From Candidatus Cloacimonadota bacterium (GTDB lineage Bacteria; Cloacimonadota; Cloacimonadia; JGIOTU-2): 11,079 bases of DNA. The notes below the pieces were generated by a model. It was not told where the DNA came from and ran no database searches. It was given only the letters and a program-made list of their open reading frames with translations. Location: contig JAGHCS010000194.1 of the NCBI GenBank assembly GCA_021160355.1, positions 1 through 11,079 of the forward strand, given 5' to 3'. Position numbers and translations under genes: made by a program. Of the stretch, positions 4,801 through 11,079 are shown piece after piece. Numbering within the stretch: position 1 is the stretch's first letter; every line of letters starts with the position of its first letter.

Positions 4801-7410
4801 ATGCAATCGAGTTCAGATATAAGAAAAAGTTTTTTAGACTTCTTTGCAACAAAAGAACACGAGATCGTTCCTTCTGCTCCGCTTGTACCGATAAACGATC
4901 CCTCACTATTATTCACCAATGCGGGGATGAACCAGTTCAAGGACATCTTTCTTGTAACCGGATCAAGAGAGTATACTCGCGCAGTAAACAGCCAAAAATG
5001 CCTGCGTGCAGGTGGCAAACACAACGACCTCGAAGAAGTGGGAAAAGATGAATATCACCACACCTTCTTTGAAATGCTTGGCAACTGGTCTTTTGGTGAC
5101 TATTATAAAAAAGAAGCTATTCAGTGGGCATGGGAACTCGTCACATCCATCTGGAAGATCCCCAAAGGCAAACTCTACGCAACTGTGCATTATGAAGATG
5201 ATGAATCCTTTGAGTTATGGAAAAAAGTCACAGATATAGAACCTGACCGTGTACTTAAATTCGGTGATAAAGATAACTTCTGGGAGATGGCTGACACTGG
5301 TCCCTGCGGTCCCTGCTCGGAAATCCATTATGACCGTGGTATCGAACACTGTTCTCAAAAGGATGATCATAATCATAGGTGCGAAGTAAACGGTACATGT
5401 GGACGCTATATCGAGATATGGAATCTTGTATTTATTCAATTCAACAGACTTGATAACGGAGAACTGATAGACCTTCCAAAAAAACATGTGGATACCGGCG
5501 CAGGCTTCGAGCGTCTCGTCGCAATATTACAAGGAAAAACTTCCAATTATGAAACCGACCTTTTCATGCCGATCATTCGTCATATTGAAAAAATCACCCA
5601 GGTAAAATTTGAGGACGAGAAGCATGCCTTTCGTGTCATCTCAGACCACATCCGTGCGCTTACTTTTGCAATTGCAGACGGCGTGCTTCCTTCCAATGTA
5701 AGCAGGGGCTATGTTATCAGAAGAATATTGCGAAGAGCTACACGCTTCGGTAGAATAATCAATATACACAAACCTTTCCTCGCAGAACTCGTGGATACAG
5801 TATGCGAAATTCTTGGAGAGCAATATCCCGAGATCATAGAAAAGAAAATGCACATAAAGATGGCGATCAATGCTGAGGAAGAGCGCTTCAACCAGACACT
5901 CGATATGGGCATCAATAAATTCAACGACATTGTGGCAAATCTTGGAACAAGTACAGTCATATCCGGGAAAAATGCTTTCATGCTCTATGACACATACGGC
6001 TTCCCTCTCGATCTTACGGAACTTATGGCTGAAGAAAAAGGTCTTGAAGTTGATAAAAAAGGATTTGAAAAAGAGATGGAAGCACAGAAAGCGCGTGCTC
6101 GCAACGACGCAAAATTCGACCGGCAAAGTGACTCCTTTTCAAAACTCAATATTCCTGCAAGTCATAAAAGTAAATTCATCGGTTATGAAAATGACTCAGC
6201 AAATTGTATAATTGAACATCATTATGTCGATGAAGAAAACAATGCGGTATTTGTTCTGAATAAGACCCCTTTCTATGCAGAATCCGGTGGTGAGATCGCT
6301 GATACGGGAAAGATATTCAATAATGAATTTGAAATCGAAGTTGAGGACGTTCAGAAGCAGAATGACGTGATATTTCACTTCGGCAAACTGATTAAAGGTG
6401 CAATCAAAGATAAAAATGTCAAAGCGATAGTTGATCTTGAAAGAAGAAATAATATCGCTCGAAATCACACTGCATCCCACCTTCTCCATGCTGCGCTGCG
6501 ACAGGTATTGGGAACCCATCTCCATCAGAAAGGTTCGCATGTAGCGCCGGACAGATTGCGTTTTGACTTCACTCATTTTCAGCAGGTTACACAGGATGAG
6601 CTTGATAAAGTGGAACTGCTTGTAAATGAAAAGATCATAATGAACATCCCTGTCAGTCCTTCAATTGAAAACCTCGATGATGCAAGAAAAAAAGGTGCGA
6701 TGGCTCTGTTCGGGGAAAAGTATGAGAAAAAAGTACGCGTTATTGAAATCGGAGATTACTCAATGGAACTCTGCGGCGGGCTTCACTGCCAGAGAACAGG
6801 AGATATTGGATTCTTCAAAATTATCTCTGAAAGCTCCATTGCAGCAGGTGTCCGCAGAATTGAAGCGGTGACGGGATTATATGCGTATGAATTTGTAAAA
6901 CAACACGAACACATCCTGCATCAGCTTCAAATGCAATTAAATACGAAAGTTTCCGAAATTCCTGAAAAGATTGATAAAGTTCAAGCAGAAAATAAGGAGC
7001 TGCGAAAGCACATCGAAGAACTTGAACGTGCATCCCTAAAAGTCATTATTGCTCAATTGATCAGCAGCAAAAAATCAATCGATGGCATCTCGGTAGTTTC
7101 ATGTTTGCTCGATGTAAATGACATTCATCAGCTTAAAGAAGCTGCGGATATGCTCAGGCAAAAGTTCGACTCGGGTATTGGATTGCTCGGTGCAATTTTT
7201 GATGATAAAATTTCACTTATCTGTACTGTCACAGAAGACCTCACAAACCGTTTCCATGCAGGGAAGATCGTAAACCGAGCTGCAGCATTCATCGGCGGAA
7301 AAGGCGGCGGAAAGCCCGATATGGCAATGGCCGGCGGAAAGGACATCGATAAAGCGCATGATCTTTTCCAGAAGATTCCTGAACTGATACACGATTCTCA
7401 GAAAGTTTAA
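4801..7410 (+). CDS. alaS: Alanyl-tRNA synthetase
   Basis: A full-length class II synthetase of 869 residues (bacterial range about 840-900) that charges tRNA-Ala and edits Ser/Gly mischarging in the cytosol. The N-terminal catalytic core begins SSSDIRKSFLDFFATKEHE, then FTNAGMNQFK (38-47), HHTFFEMLGNWSFGDYYK (from H86) and, further on, RYIEIWNLVFIQFNR and HVDTGAGFERL. The editing domain has the zinc-type HTASH (H556, H560) and the CGGLH pair (C658, H662). A coiled linker near 700-745 leads to the C-Ala domain, with the glycine-rich FIGGKGGGKPDMAMAGG motif (830-846). An insert with several Cys and His residues (IEHCSQKDDHNHRC...C) stands before RYIEIWN, in a loop that is variable in the family. 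All key blocks are present, so it should be active. The start matches the family's usual N-terminus. Confidence 0.99.
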   Translation: MQSSSDIRKSFLDFFATKEHEIVPSAPLVPINDPSLLFTNAGMNQFKDIFLVTGSREYTRAVNSQKCLRAGGKHNDLEEVGKDEYHHTFFEMLGNWSFGDYYKKEAIQWAWELVTSIWKIPKGKLYATVHYEDDESFELWKKVTDIEPDRVLKFGDKDNFWEMADTGPCGPCSEIHYDRGIEHCSQKDDHNHRCEVNGTCGRYIEIWNLVFIQFNRLDNGELIDLPKKHVDTGAGFERLVAILQGKTSNYETDLFMPIIRHIEKITQVKFEDEKHAFRVISDHIRALTFAIADGVLPSNVSRGYVIRRILRRATRFGRIINIHKPFLAELVDTVCEILGEQYPEIIEKKMHIKMAINAEEERFNQTLDMGINKFNDIVANLGTSTVISGKNAFMLYDTYGFPLDLTELMAEEKGLEVDKKGFEKEMEAQKARARNDAKFDRQSDSFSKLNIPASHKSKFIGYENDSANCIIEHHYVDEENNAVFVLNKTPFYAESGGEIADTGKIFNNEFEIEVEDVQKQNDVIFHFGKLIKGAIKDKNVKAIVDLERRNNIARNHTASHLLHAALRQVLGTHLHQKGSHVAPDRLRFDFTHFQQVTQDELDKVELLVNEKIIMNIPVSPSIENLDDARKKGAMALFGEKYEKKVRVIEIGDYSMELCGGLHCQRTGDIGFFKIISESSIAAGVRRIEAVTGLYAYEFVKQHEHILHQLQMQLNTKVSEIPEKIDKVQAENKELRKHIEELERASLKVIIAQLISSKKSIDGISVVSCLLDVNDIHQLKEAADMLRQKFDSGIGLLGAIFDDKISLICTVTEDLTNRFHAGKIVNRAAAFIGGKGGGKPDMAMAGGKDIDKAHDLFQKIPELIHDSQKV

Positions 7411-7464
7411 TTATTAGTTTGATCTCTACAAATTCCGAAACATGGTATTGCATGGAGAATAATA

Positions 7465-8391
7465 ATGTATAAAATAATACTTAATCCATTTGCGGGAAAA
7501 GGCAAGGCGTTCAAAAGTGCCCGTTCTATAGAGAAATGCTTCAAGAAATTCAATATGCCTTATGAAATGATGCTGACAAACTGCTCGCGCCAGGCAATAG
7601 ATTTTGCGCATGAAGCAGTTATTCAAGGCGTGGAAAATATTATCGCAGCAGGCGGGGACGGCACGATCAATGAAGTGGTCAACGGCATCATGAAGTCGGG
7701 ATATCCTGAAAATGTTAATCTGGGTATTATTCCAATCGGAGGTGGCAATGATTTTGCTAAGAACCTCGATCTCTCTCATAAATTACGCGATATAATTCAA
7801 GTCATAAAAGAACATCACGTTCAGCTTGTGGATATCGGGCAGATCGAGGACTATTATTTCATAAATACTCTCGGCGTCGGCTTTGATGCACAGGTTGCGA
7901 TCTCCTATACAAAAAATAAATGGCTCAACGGCTTTCCCGGGTACATATATGCGGTGATGAAAGCCCTCATCAGAAAAGACAGCTATTATGTGACACTTAC
8001 TATAAACGGTGAAACCTTTACGCAGGATGCGCTTTTTGTTACTGTAGGAAACGGAATCTGCTGCGGTGGCAGATTTCATCTTACTCCGGATGCCAAGATA
8101 GATGATGAGAAATTCGATTTTTGTATTATTGATAAGCTTTCACGAAGAAAGATATTCAAATTCATCCCAAAAGCAGTAAAGGGCACGCATACAGAACTTC
8201 CTGTTGCTCATCTATACAAAGGCAGGGAAATTCTTATTGAGGCACAGCGCGATTTGCCGCTTTATCTCGATGGGGAGATACCTTTTATAAAGGATAAAAA
8301 GAATATACATGTGAAGATATTACCTCATAGGATACGTCTGATAACACCAAATTCGAATAAATTCAGACCGGGCTACCAAGCTGGGGCTTAG
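7465..8391 (+). CDS. Diacylglycerol/lipid kinase family protein (YegS/DgkB type)
   Basis: A 308-residue soluble kinase of the DAGK catalytic family (PF00781), which transfers phosphate from ATP to diacylglycerol or a related lipid for phospholipid turnover. Visible motifs: NPFAGKGKA (7-15), AAGGDGTINEVVNG (61-74, nucleotide-binding loop), PIGGGNDFAKNL (90-101), TLGVGFDAQVA (135-145), and C-terminal LYLDGE (266-271), which closes the active site in the family. The ATG at 7465 follows GGAGA with 8-base spacing, 54 bp after alaS, so the two genes may share a transcript without a functional link. The last codons (GYQAGA, stop at 8389-8391) lie inside a palindromic repeat (8371-8396), so the C-terminal tail and stop codon are probably supplied by the repeat. 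The true lipid substrate cannot be told from YegS- or DgkB-like relatives. Confidence 0.93.
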   Translation: MYKIILNPFAGKGKAFKSARSIEKCFKKFNMPYEMMLTNCSRQAIDFAHEAVIQGVENIIAAGGDGTINEVVNGIMKSGYPENVNLGIIPIGGGNDFAKNLDLSHKLRDIIQVIKEHHVQLVDIGQIEDYYFINTLGVGFDAQVAISYTKNKWLNGFPGYIYAVMKALIRKDSYYVTLTINGETFTQDALFVTVGNGICCGGRFHLTPDAKIDDEKFDFCIIDKLSRRKIFKFIPKAVKGTHTELPVAHLYKGREILIEAQRDLPLYLDGEIPFIKDKKNIHVKILPHRIRLITPNSNKFRPGYQAGA

Positions 8392-8396
8392 TAGCC
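8371..8396. repeat. REP-like palindrome overlapping the lipid kinase stop codon
   Basis: GGCTAC (8371-8376) pairs with GTAGCC (8391-8396) and AAGC (8378-8381) with GCTT (8386-8389) around TGGG, with one C-A mismatch. It shares the TACCAAG core with the palindromes at 8542-8566 and 9783-9835. Confidence 0.75.
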
Positions 8397-8452
8397 AGAT
8401 GGTGGTTTGTGGCTTTGTAACCAGAAGGTGAATGAATTCTTGTAAGAAAGCA

Positions 8453-8479
8453 CGAGTCGGTCATGAAGGGAACGACTCG
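8453..8479. repeat. GAGTCG hairpin, first of an alternating pair
   Basis: CGAGTCG (8453-8459) pairs perfectly with CGACTCG (8473-8479) across a 13-base loop. The same arms recur in opposite order at 8496-8520, so alternative pairings between the two hairpins are possible. Confidence 0.65.
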
Positions 8480-8495
8480 GGATAGCAAGTCAACC

Positions 8496-8538
8496 CGACT
8501 CATCTTTGCAAGCTGAGTCGTGTTTTCAATTCTTTTTT
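8496..8538 (+). terminator. Candidate rho-independent terminator after alaS and the lipid kinase
   Basis: CGACTCA (8496-8502) pairs with TGAGTCG (8514-8520). Inside, CTT and AAG pair across a TGC loop with one mismatch. The stem is followed by TGTTTTC and then TTTTTT (8533-8538). Position about 100 bases after the lipid kinase stop fits an operon end, though the U-tract is interrupted. It could equally be a mobile palindrome that happens to resemble a terminator. Confidence 0.5.
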
Positions 8539-8541
8539 ACT

Positions 8542-8566
8542 GGTTACCAAGTTGTACTTGGTGACC
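8542..8566. repeat. REP-like palindrome, TACCAAG/CTTGG family
   Basis: GGTTACCAAG (8542-8551) pairs with CTTGGTGACC (8557-8566) over all ten positions with one T-G pair, around a 5-base TTGTA loop. This is the best-formed member of the family in the window. Confidence 0.8.
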
Positions 8567-8586
8567 CCTCAATAATGAGTGCCATT

Positions 8587-8603
8587 CCCAAGTTGGACTT
8601 GGG
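8587..8603. repeat. Short REP-like palindrome
   Basis: CCCAAG (8587-8592), loop TTGGA, CTTGGG (8598-8603): a perfect 6-bp stem with a 5-base loop. The CAAGTTG-ACTTGG core is nearly the same as in the palindrome 20 bases upstream, so the two form a pair, as REP elements often do. Confidence 0.75.
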
Positions 8604-8636
8604 TACGAGGTTAAGGATGGTAAAAAATTAGTGCAC

Positions 8637-8662
8637 CACAGAGAACACAGAGAAACACAGAG
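8637..8662. repeat. Short tandem repeat, three CACAGAG copies
   Basis: CACAGAG begins at 8637, 8646 and 8656, with periods of 9 and 10 bases. From memory, similar CACAGAG tracts are common between genes in uncultured bacterial genomes; no function is assigned. Confidence 0.8.
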
Positions 8663-8716
8663 GAGAAAATATTTTAAATTAATTTAAGGGAACGATTCCG
8701 GGTGGGGAATAATAAG

Positions 8717-8788
8717 AATATCCAATATCAAACCATTCTTCTCCCGACAGATCGGGATACGCCTTGGCAAGCACTCAATATCCAATAA
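8717..8788. repeat. Direct repeat AATATCCAATA flanking a TCCCGA hairpin
   Basis: AATATCCAATA occurs exactly at 8717-8727 and 8778-8788, 61 bases apart. Between them TCCCGA (8742-8747), loop CAGA, TCGGGA (8752-8757) make a 6-bp hairpin. The layout resembles a small composite intergenic element, but nothing encoded is seen in it. Confidence 0.65.
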
Positions 8789-8873
8789 CCAATTTTAATT
8801 GAGATCATCTCAAATCGTTGAACATCATTCTGCATTAATTTATATTTTGATTTAAGAATGAGCATATTGAAAA

Positions 8874-9707
8874 TTACAATTTCCACCCAAACTCCCGATC
8901 GAAAGTATGCGACAAGATTTTCATCGCCCATATTTTTTGATGAAAGGGCAAATGATTGGGTGGACCCGACGGACAGTGATTAATATCTACAACATATAAG
9001 GTGCCTTGAGGATAATCCCGTATTGCATCGATCTCACAATAATCGACATTCATCCCATCACATAAAAGCAATATTTTTTGTACCTCATCATCAGATAATA
9101 CGTGAGATGTCCTCTTTATTGAGACAGACATATTCTCATTGGAAAAACGCTTGACCTCAGTTCGTTTTTTAATGTATACAAATGGTATCTCTTTCTTCAT
9201 GACTGGAATCCTTATATCCTCGACAATCCCTTTCTGCTTAGAGTTATTTACTATTCGCTGATATACATAACCATCTTCAAGTTTGAGGATCGGACACTGA
9301 ATCACTTCCCCGTCATGAGAAGCGTTTACATTATTTTTTTTAACACAATTCCGTCTAAATGTACACGGATCGACCTCAAGTGTATAATTAAAAATTTGTT
9401 TCGAAACTTCTGTCAGTGTATGTTTGCTAATATCTGTGCATCTGGCATTAATATACCTTTCGTCATCAAAAGTTGTTGGGAATGTCGTATCTTCCCAATG
9501 AACGAGAATGTCGGCTTTATCCGGATTTGATACAATCGTATATCCGTTCCAAACACATATCTTATAAAGCACATCATAAGTCAAGGGTGCTTCCGGGCAG
9601 AAGAAAATTGATTGTCTCGGGGAAGTTGTCAGGGACTTTTTATAGAATCTTGTTACCCAATGAGTATACTTAAGACCCGTGGTATATAATCCAAAACCTA
9701 AATGCAT
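8874..9707 (-). CDS. Uncharacterised ATP-grasp-like protein
   Basis: 277 residues, soluble, no signal peptide. The C-terminal half has ATP-grasp character: EDIRIPVMKKEIPFVYIKKR (164-182) resembles the 'DIR' beta strand, then YCEIDAIRD (224-231) and LYVVDINHCPSGPPNHL (237-253), whose EID and DIN acidic/amide residues fit the usual metal-binding pair of ATP-grasp ligases. The N-terminal part (FCPEAPLTYDVLYKICVWNGYTI, ADILVHWEDTT, INARCTDISKHTLTEVSKQIFNYTL) resembles the pre-ATP-grasp domain, followed by NASHDGEVIQCPI (128-140). ATP-grasp enzymes join a carboxylate to an amine or thiol through an acylphosphate; the substrate here is unknown. The start at 9707 has GAGGT four bases upstream. It stands alone, 139 bp after the methyltransferase gene, with a REP-like palindrome between them. 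I recognise the pattern as a recurrent conserved hypothetical, not a named enzyme. Confidence 0.6.
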   Translation of the reverse strand: MHLGFGLYTTGLKYTHWVTRFYKKSLTTSPRQSIFFCPEAPLTYDVLYKICVWNGYTIVSNPDKADILVHWEDTTFPTTFDDERYINARCTDISKHTLTEVSKQIFNYTLEVDPCTFRRNCVKKNNVNASHDGEVIQCPILKLEDGYVYQRIVNNSKQKGIVEDIRIPVMKKEIPFVYIKKRTEVKRFSNENMSVSIKRTSHVLSDDEVQKILLLCDGMNVDYCEIDAIRDYPQGTLYVVDINHCPSGPPNHLPFHQKIWAMKILSHTFDREFGWKL

Positions 9708-9782
9708 ATTACCTCAATAATAGATTCAATTACATTATCCAAGCACAACAATGGAATTAGGATTAGCAAACTTTTACCCTCG

Positions 9783-9835
9783 TTACCAAGCCCCCTATTT
9801 ACCAAGGCTAAATGTAATGGAGACTGGCTTGTTAA
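9783..9835. repeat. Long-loop member of the TACCAAG repeat family
   Basis: TTACCAAGCC (9783-9792) pairs with GGCTTGTTAA (9826-9835) with one mismatch across a 33-base loop. A second direct TTACCAAG copy (9799-9806) lies in the loop. It occupies the gap upstream of the ATP-grasp-like gene, more than 1 kb from the other members. Confidence 0.55.
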
Positions 9836-9846
9836 TGTAAAATAGT

Positions 9847-10464
9847 TCACTCAACTCTCCTTGCCAGCACACAATTTACCGCATGTTTATGTGGAATCCC
9901 GCTGGACATACAATCAAATATCTTTTCTTCACAGAATTCGATCTTCCAATCATGATAGAATCCAAACAACTCTCCCCACAGCCATGGGTATGCATTTGTT
10001 TCTTTCTCCGGTGCGGGTGGAATAAAGGGCTTGTTTACAAATGTCGTAAACATGTGTATGCCGTTTTCGTTCGTGAAATCTTTGTAATTCTTAAATATCT
10101 CTTCCCGTAGTTCATTTTTCATATAATGCAGTGTTCCGGTGGAAAAGAGAATATCAAATTTTTCATATAGTCTTAATTCATTAATATCTGCCTGGAAAAC
10201 ATTTATTTTAACGCCAATCTTTTCTGCTAATTTCTTTGTTTTTTCCACTCCGTCTTTTGCGAAATCGAATGCAGTTACCTCATAACCGTTCCGCGCAAAA
10301 AATATCGCATTTCTTCCTTCGCCACAACCGATATCCAGCAACTTTAACGGTTTTACAGGCGGCATATATTGCAGTACTTCGAGACAGGACGGAGACGGCT
10401 TCAATCCCCAATAATATTCCTCGTCCTTGTATTTGTTGTAGTAGTAGTTATTTTTTATTTTCAT
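9847..10464 (-). CDS. TehB-like class I SAM-dependent methyltransferase
   Basis: A Rossmann-fold methyltransferase, 205 residues from the ATG at 10464 or 210 from an ATG at 10479. Numbering is for the long form. Motif I is LLDIGCGEGRNAIFFARNGYEVTAFD (47-72) with the ribose-binding acid D72. Motif II/III is FQADINEL (95-102), and motif IV is FDILFSTGTLHYM (108-120). The GRN after the glycine loop, the STGTLHYM segment and the tail WGELFGFYHDWKIEFCEE are close to the pattern of TehB (tellurite resistance) methyltransferases. Those methylate tellurite or selenite, or, in many relatives, unknown small molecules. It is cytosolic with no signal peptide. The 10464 start shares ATGA with the stop of the upstream secreted-protein gene, which favours the shorter form; neither start has a clear Shine-Dalgarno site. 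A tellurite role should not be assumed. Confidence 0.85.
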   Translation of the reverse strand: MKIKNNYYYNKYKDEEYYWGLKPSPSCLEVLQYMPPVKPLKLLDIGCGEGRNAIFFARNGYEVTAFDFAKDGVEKTKKLAEKIGVKINVFQADINELRLYEKFDILFSTGTLHYMKNELREEIFKNYKDFTNENGIHMFTTFVNKPFIPPAPEKETNAYPWLWGELFGFYHDWKIEFCEEKIFDCMSSGIPHKHAVNCVLARRVE

Positions 10465-11079
10465 TTCAACATGATACATTTCTTAATCGCTTCGGTTTTC
10501 CCATTCATCTTCAATTCATAAAAATATACTCCCGCACCAACATTATTCCCAGAATTGTCATCCCCGTTCCAGACCACTTGTTGTTGACCTTTCTGACAAA
10601 TTTCATTCGTGATTGTTTTAACTTTTTGTCCTTTGATATTGTAAATTGATATTTCCACATTGCTCACATTCGGAACGAAGAATGAAATCGACGTTTTTAA
10701 TGTAAAAGGATTGGGACAGTTTTCGATAAGAAATGATTGAGATGATTGGTTGAAGTTGCTACTATCAATAGAAACGATATTTCCTTCAGCATTAGCTTTA
10801 GATAATGAAACTATATGATTATTATAGGGAAGACTGTGTAAACCCGTAAAAACAATATAATTATCATCAAGTATTTTTATATATTTATCATTACCAACGG
10901 GTTTGCTTTCACTATCCCAAATTAAGTTACAGTTCTCATCGATACAATACATCTCATAAGCGCTAACAAGATACTTATTATCCTCGGAATATAAAACTGC
11001 ATTTGGATATAATCCAACTATCGAACTTGTGTTAATCCATATTATTTCCCCATAGTTACTTAGAAGAACTAATATTCCA
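10461..11079 (-). CDS. Secreted protein with C-terminal FlgD-like/T9SS-type sorting module, 3' part
   Basis: The frame is open to the right edge, so the 5' end is missing; the ATG at 10952 is internal. The visible 205 or so residues begin with short strands carrying W/Y repeats (GEIIWINTS, NCNLIWDSES, DKYIKILDDNYIVF), which look like beta-propeller blades. A Ser/Asn-rich linker follows. The end is an approximately 85-residue module: ENCPNPFTLKTSISFFVPN, then VEISIYNIKGQKVKTI, then QQVVWNGDDNSGNNVGAGVYFYEL and a basic IKKCIMLK tail. This is the FlgD-Ig / type IX sorting signature that marks proteins for export to the cell surface in FCB-group bacteria. The first variable position of the usual 'NYPNPF' is Cys. 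The stop overlaps the ATG of the methyltransferase gene. Enzymatic or binding activity cannot be told. Confidence 0.85.
   Translation of the reverse strand, partial: GILVLLSNYGEIIWINTSSIVGLYPNAVLYSEDNKYLVSAYEMYCIDENCNLIWDSESKPVGNDKYIKILDDNYIVFTGLHSLPYNNHIVSLSKANAEGNIVSIDSSNFNQSSQSFLIENCPNPFTLKTSISFFVPNVSNVEISIYNIKGQKVKTITNEICQKGQQQVVWNGDDNSGNNVGAGVYFYELKMNGKTEAIKKCIMLK

Larger units (their letters stand above)
8392..8873. other. Non-coding, repeat-rich intergenic region
   Basis: No convincing gene on either strand. The region lies between two convergent genes and is filled by palindromes (8371-8396, 8453-8520, 8542-8566, 8587-8603, 8742-8757), a tandem CACAGAG repeat, a perfect AT palindrome TTAAATTAATTTAA (8674-8687) and an 11-bp direct repeat. 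An accumulation of small non-autonomous elements is the simplest reading. Confidence 0.75.

Noticed and set aside
4566..5051. 161-codon plus-strand frame running across the tRNA genes into alaS
   Set aside because: It crosses the antisense of two tRNA genes and overlaps alaS in another frame; it is a chance opening.
5641..6126. 161-codon minus-strand frame inside alaS
   Set aside because: Opposite the conserved synthetase sequence, Cys/Phe-rich and without family features.
8371..8788. CRISPR array
   Set aside because: The repeats are short, of several unrelated kinds, unevenly spaced, and without constant repeat-spacer units.
8728..8931. 67-codon minus-strand frame after the ATP-grasp-like gene
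   Set aside because: It overlaps the 3' end of that gene in another frame and consists mostly of repeat DNA.

Overview
The window looks like a low-to-moderate GC bacterial chromosome from the FCB side of the tree. The best clue is the protein running off the right edge. It ends in a C-terminal module of the FlgD-like / type IX-sorting kind, with an 'N-x-PNPF' entry motif, an 'IYNIKGQKV' core and a 'GAGVYFYEL' end. This module is typical of Bacteroidota, Cloacimonadota, Marinimicrobia and related candidate phyla. I favour a Cloacimonadota-like organism, but that is inference from style and base composition, not a placement.

Left block (1-4036, all minus strand): a tightly packed run of six genes that reads as a phosphate/polyphosphate unit. 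In transcription order it holds an ArsR-type winged-helix regulator, a CYTH-like protein, a Ppx/GppA phosphatase, a DUF47 PhoU-like protein, a PiT phosphate permease, and an exported 5'-nucleotidase-type metallophosphoesterase cut by the window edge. Joints are overlaps or short gaps: about 20 bp overlap, 13 bp gap, 4-bp GTGA overlap, 6 bp gap, 35 bp gap. A perfect TTGACA box and a 7-bp dyad lie just upstream of the regulator. The inferred logic is: the exported hydrolase frees phosphate from nucleotides, PiT imports it, the PhoU-like protein tunes uptake, Ppx turns over polyphosphate, and the CYTH-like protein binds or cleaves a triphosphate or polyphosphate.

Middle (4037-4800): about 460 bases without a clear gene. 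They hold a GC-rich hairpin, a short coding-like remnant and a stray 3' fragment of a tRNA-Glu-like gene. Two intact minus-strand tRNA genes follow, Lys(TTT) then Glu(TTC), both with encoded CCA. A divergent promoter region with two TTGACA boxes comes next.

Right-centre (4801-8391, plus strand): full-length alanyl-tRNA synthetase, then a diacylglycerol/lipid kinase family protein whose last codons lie inside a palindromic repeat.

8392-8873: non-coding, crowded with palindromes and small repeats. These include a REP-like family built on TACCAAG/CTTGG, a four-copy GAGTCG/CGACTC structure, a CACAGAG tandem repeat and an AATATCCAATA direct repeat. One member of the REP-like family recurs at 9783-9835.

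Right end (8874-11079, minus strand): an uncharacterised ATP-grasp-like protein, a TehB-like SAM methyltransferase, and the C-terminal part of the secreted protein. The last two genes share an ATGA stop/start overlap.
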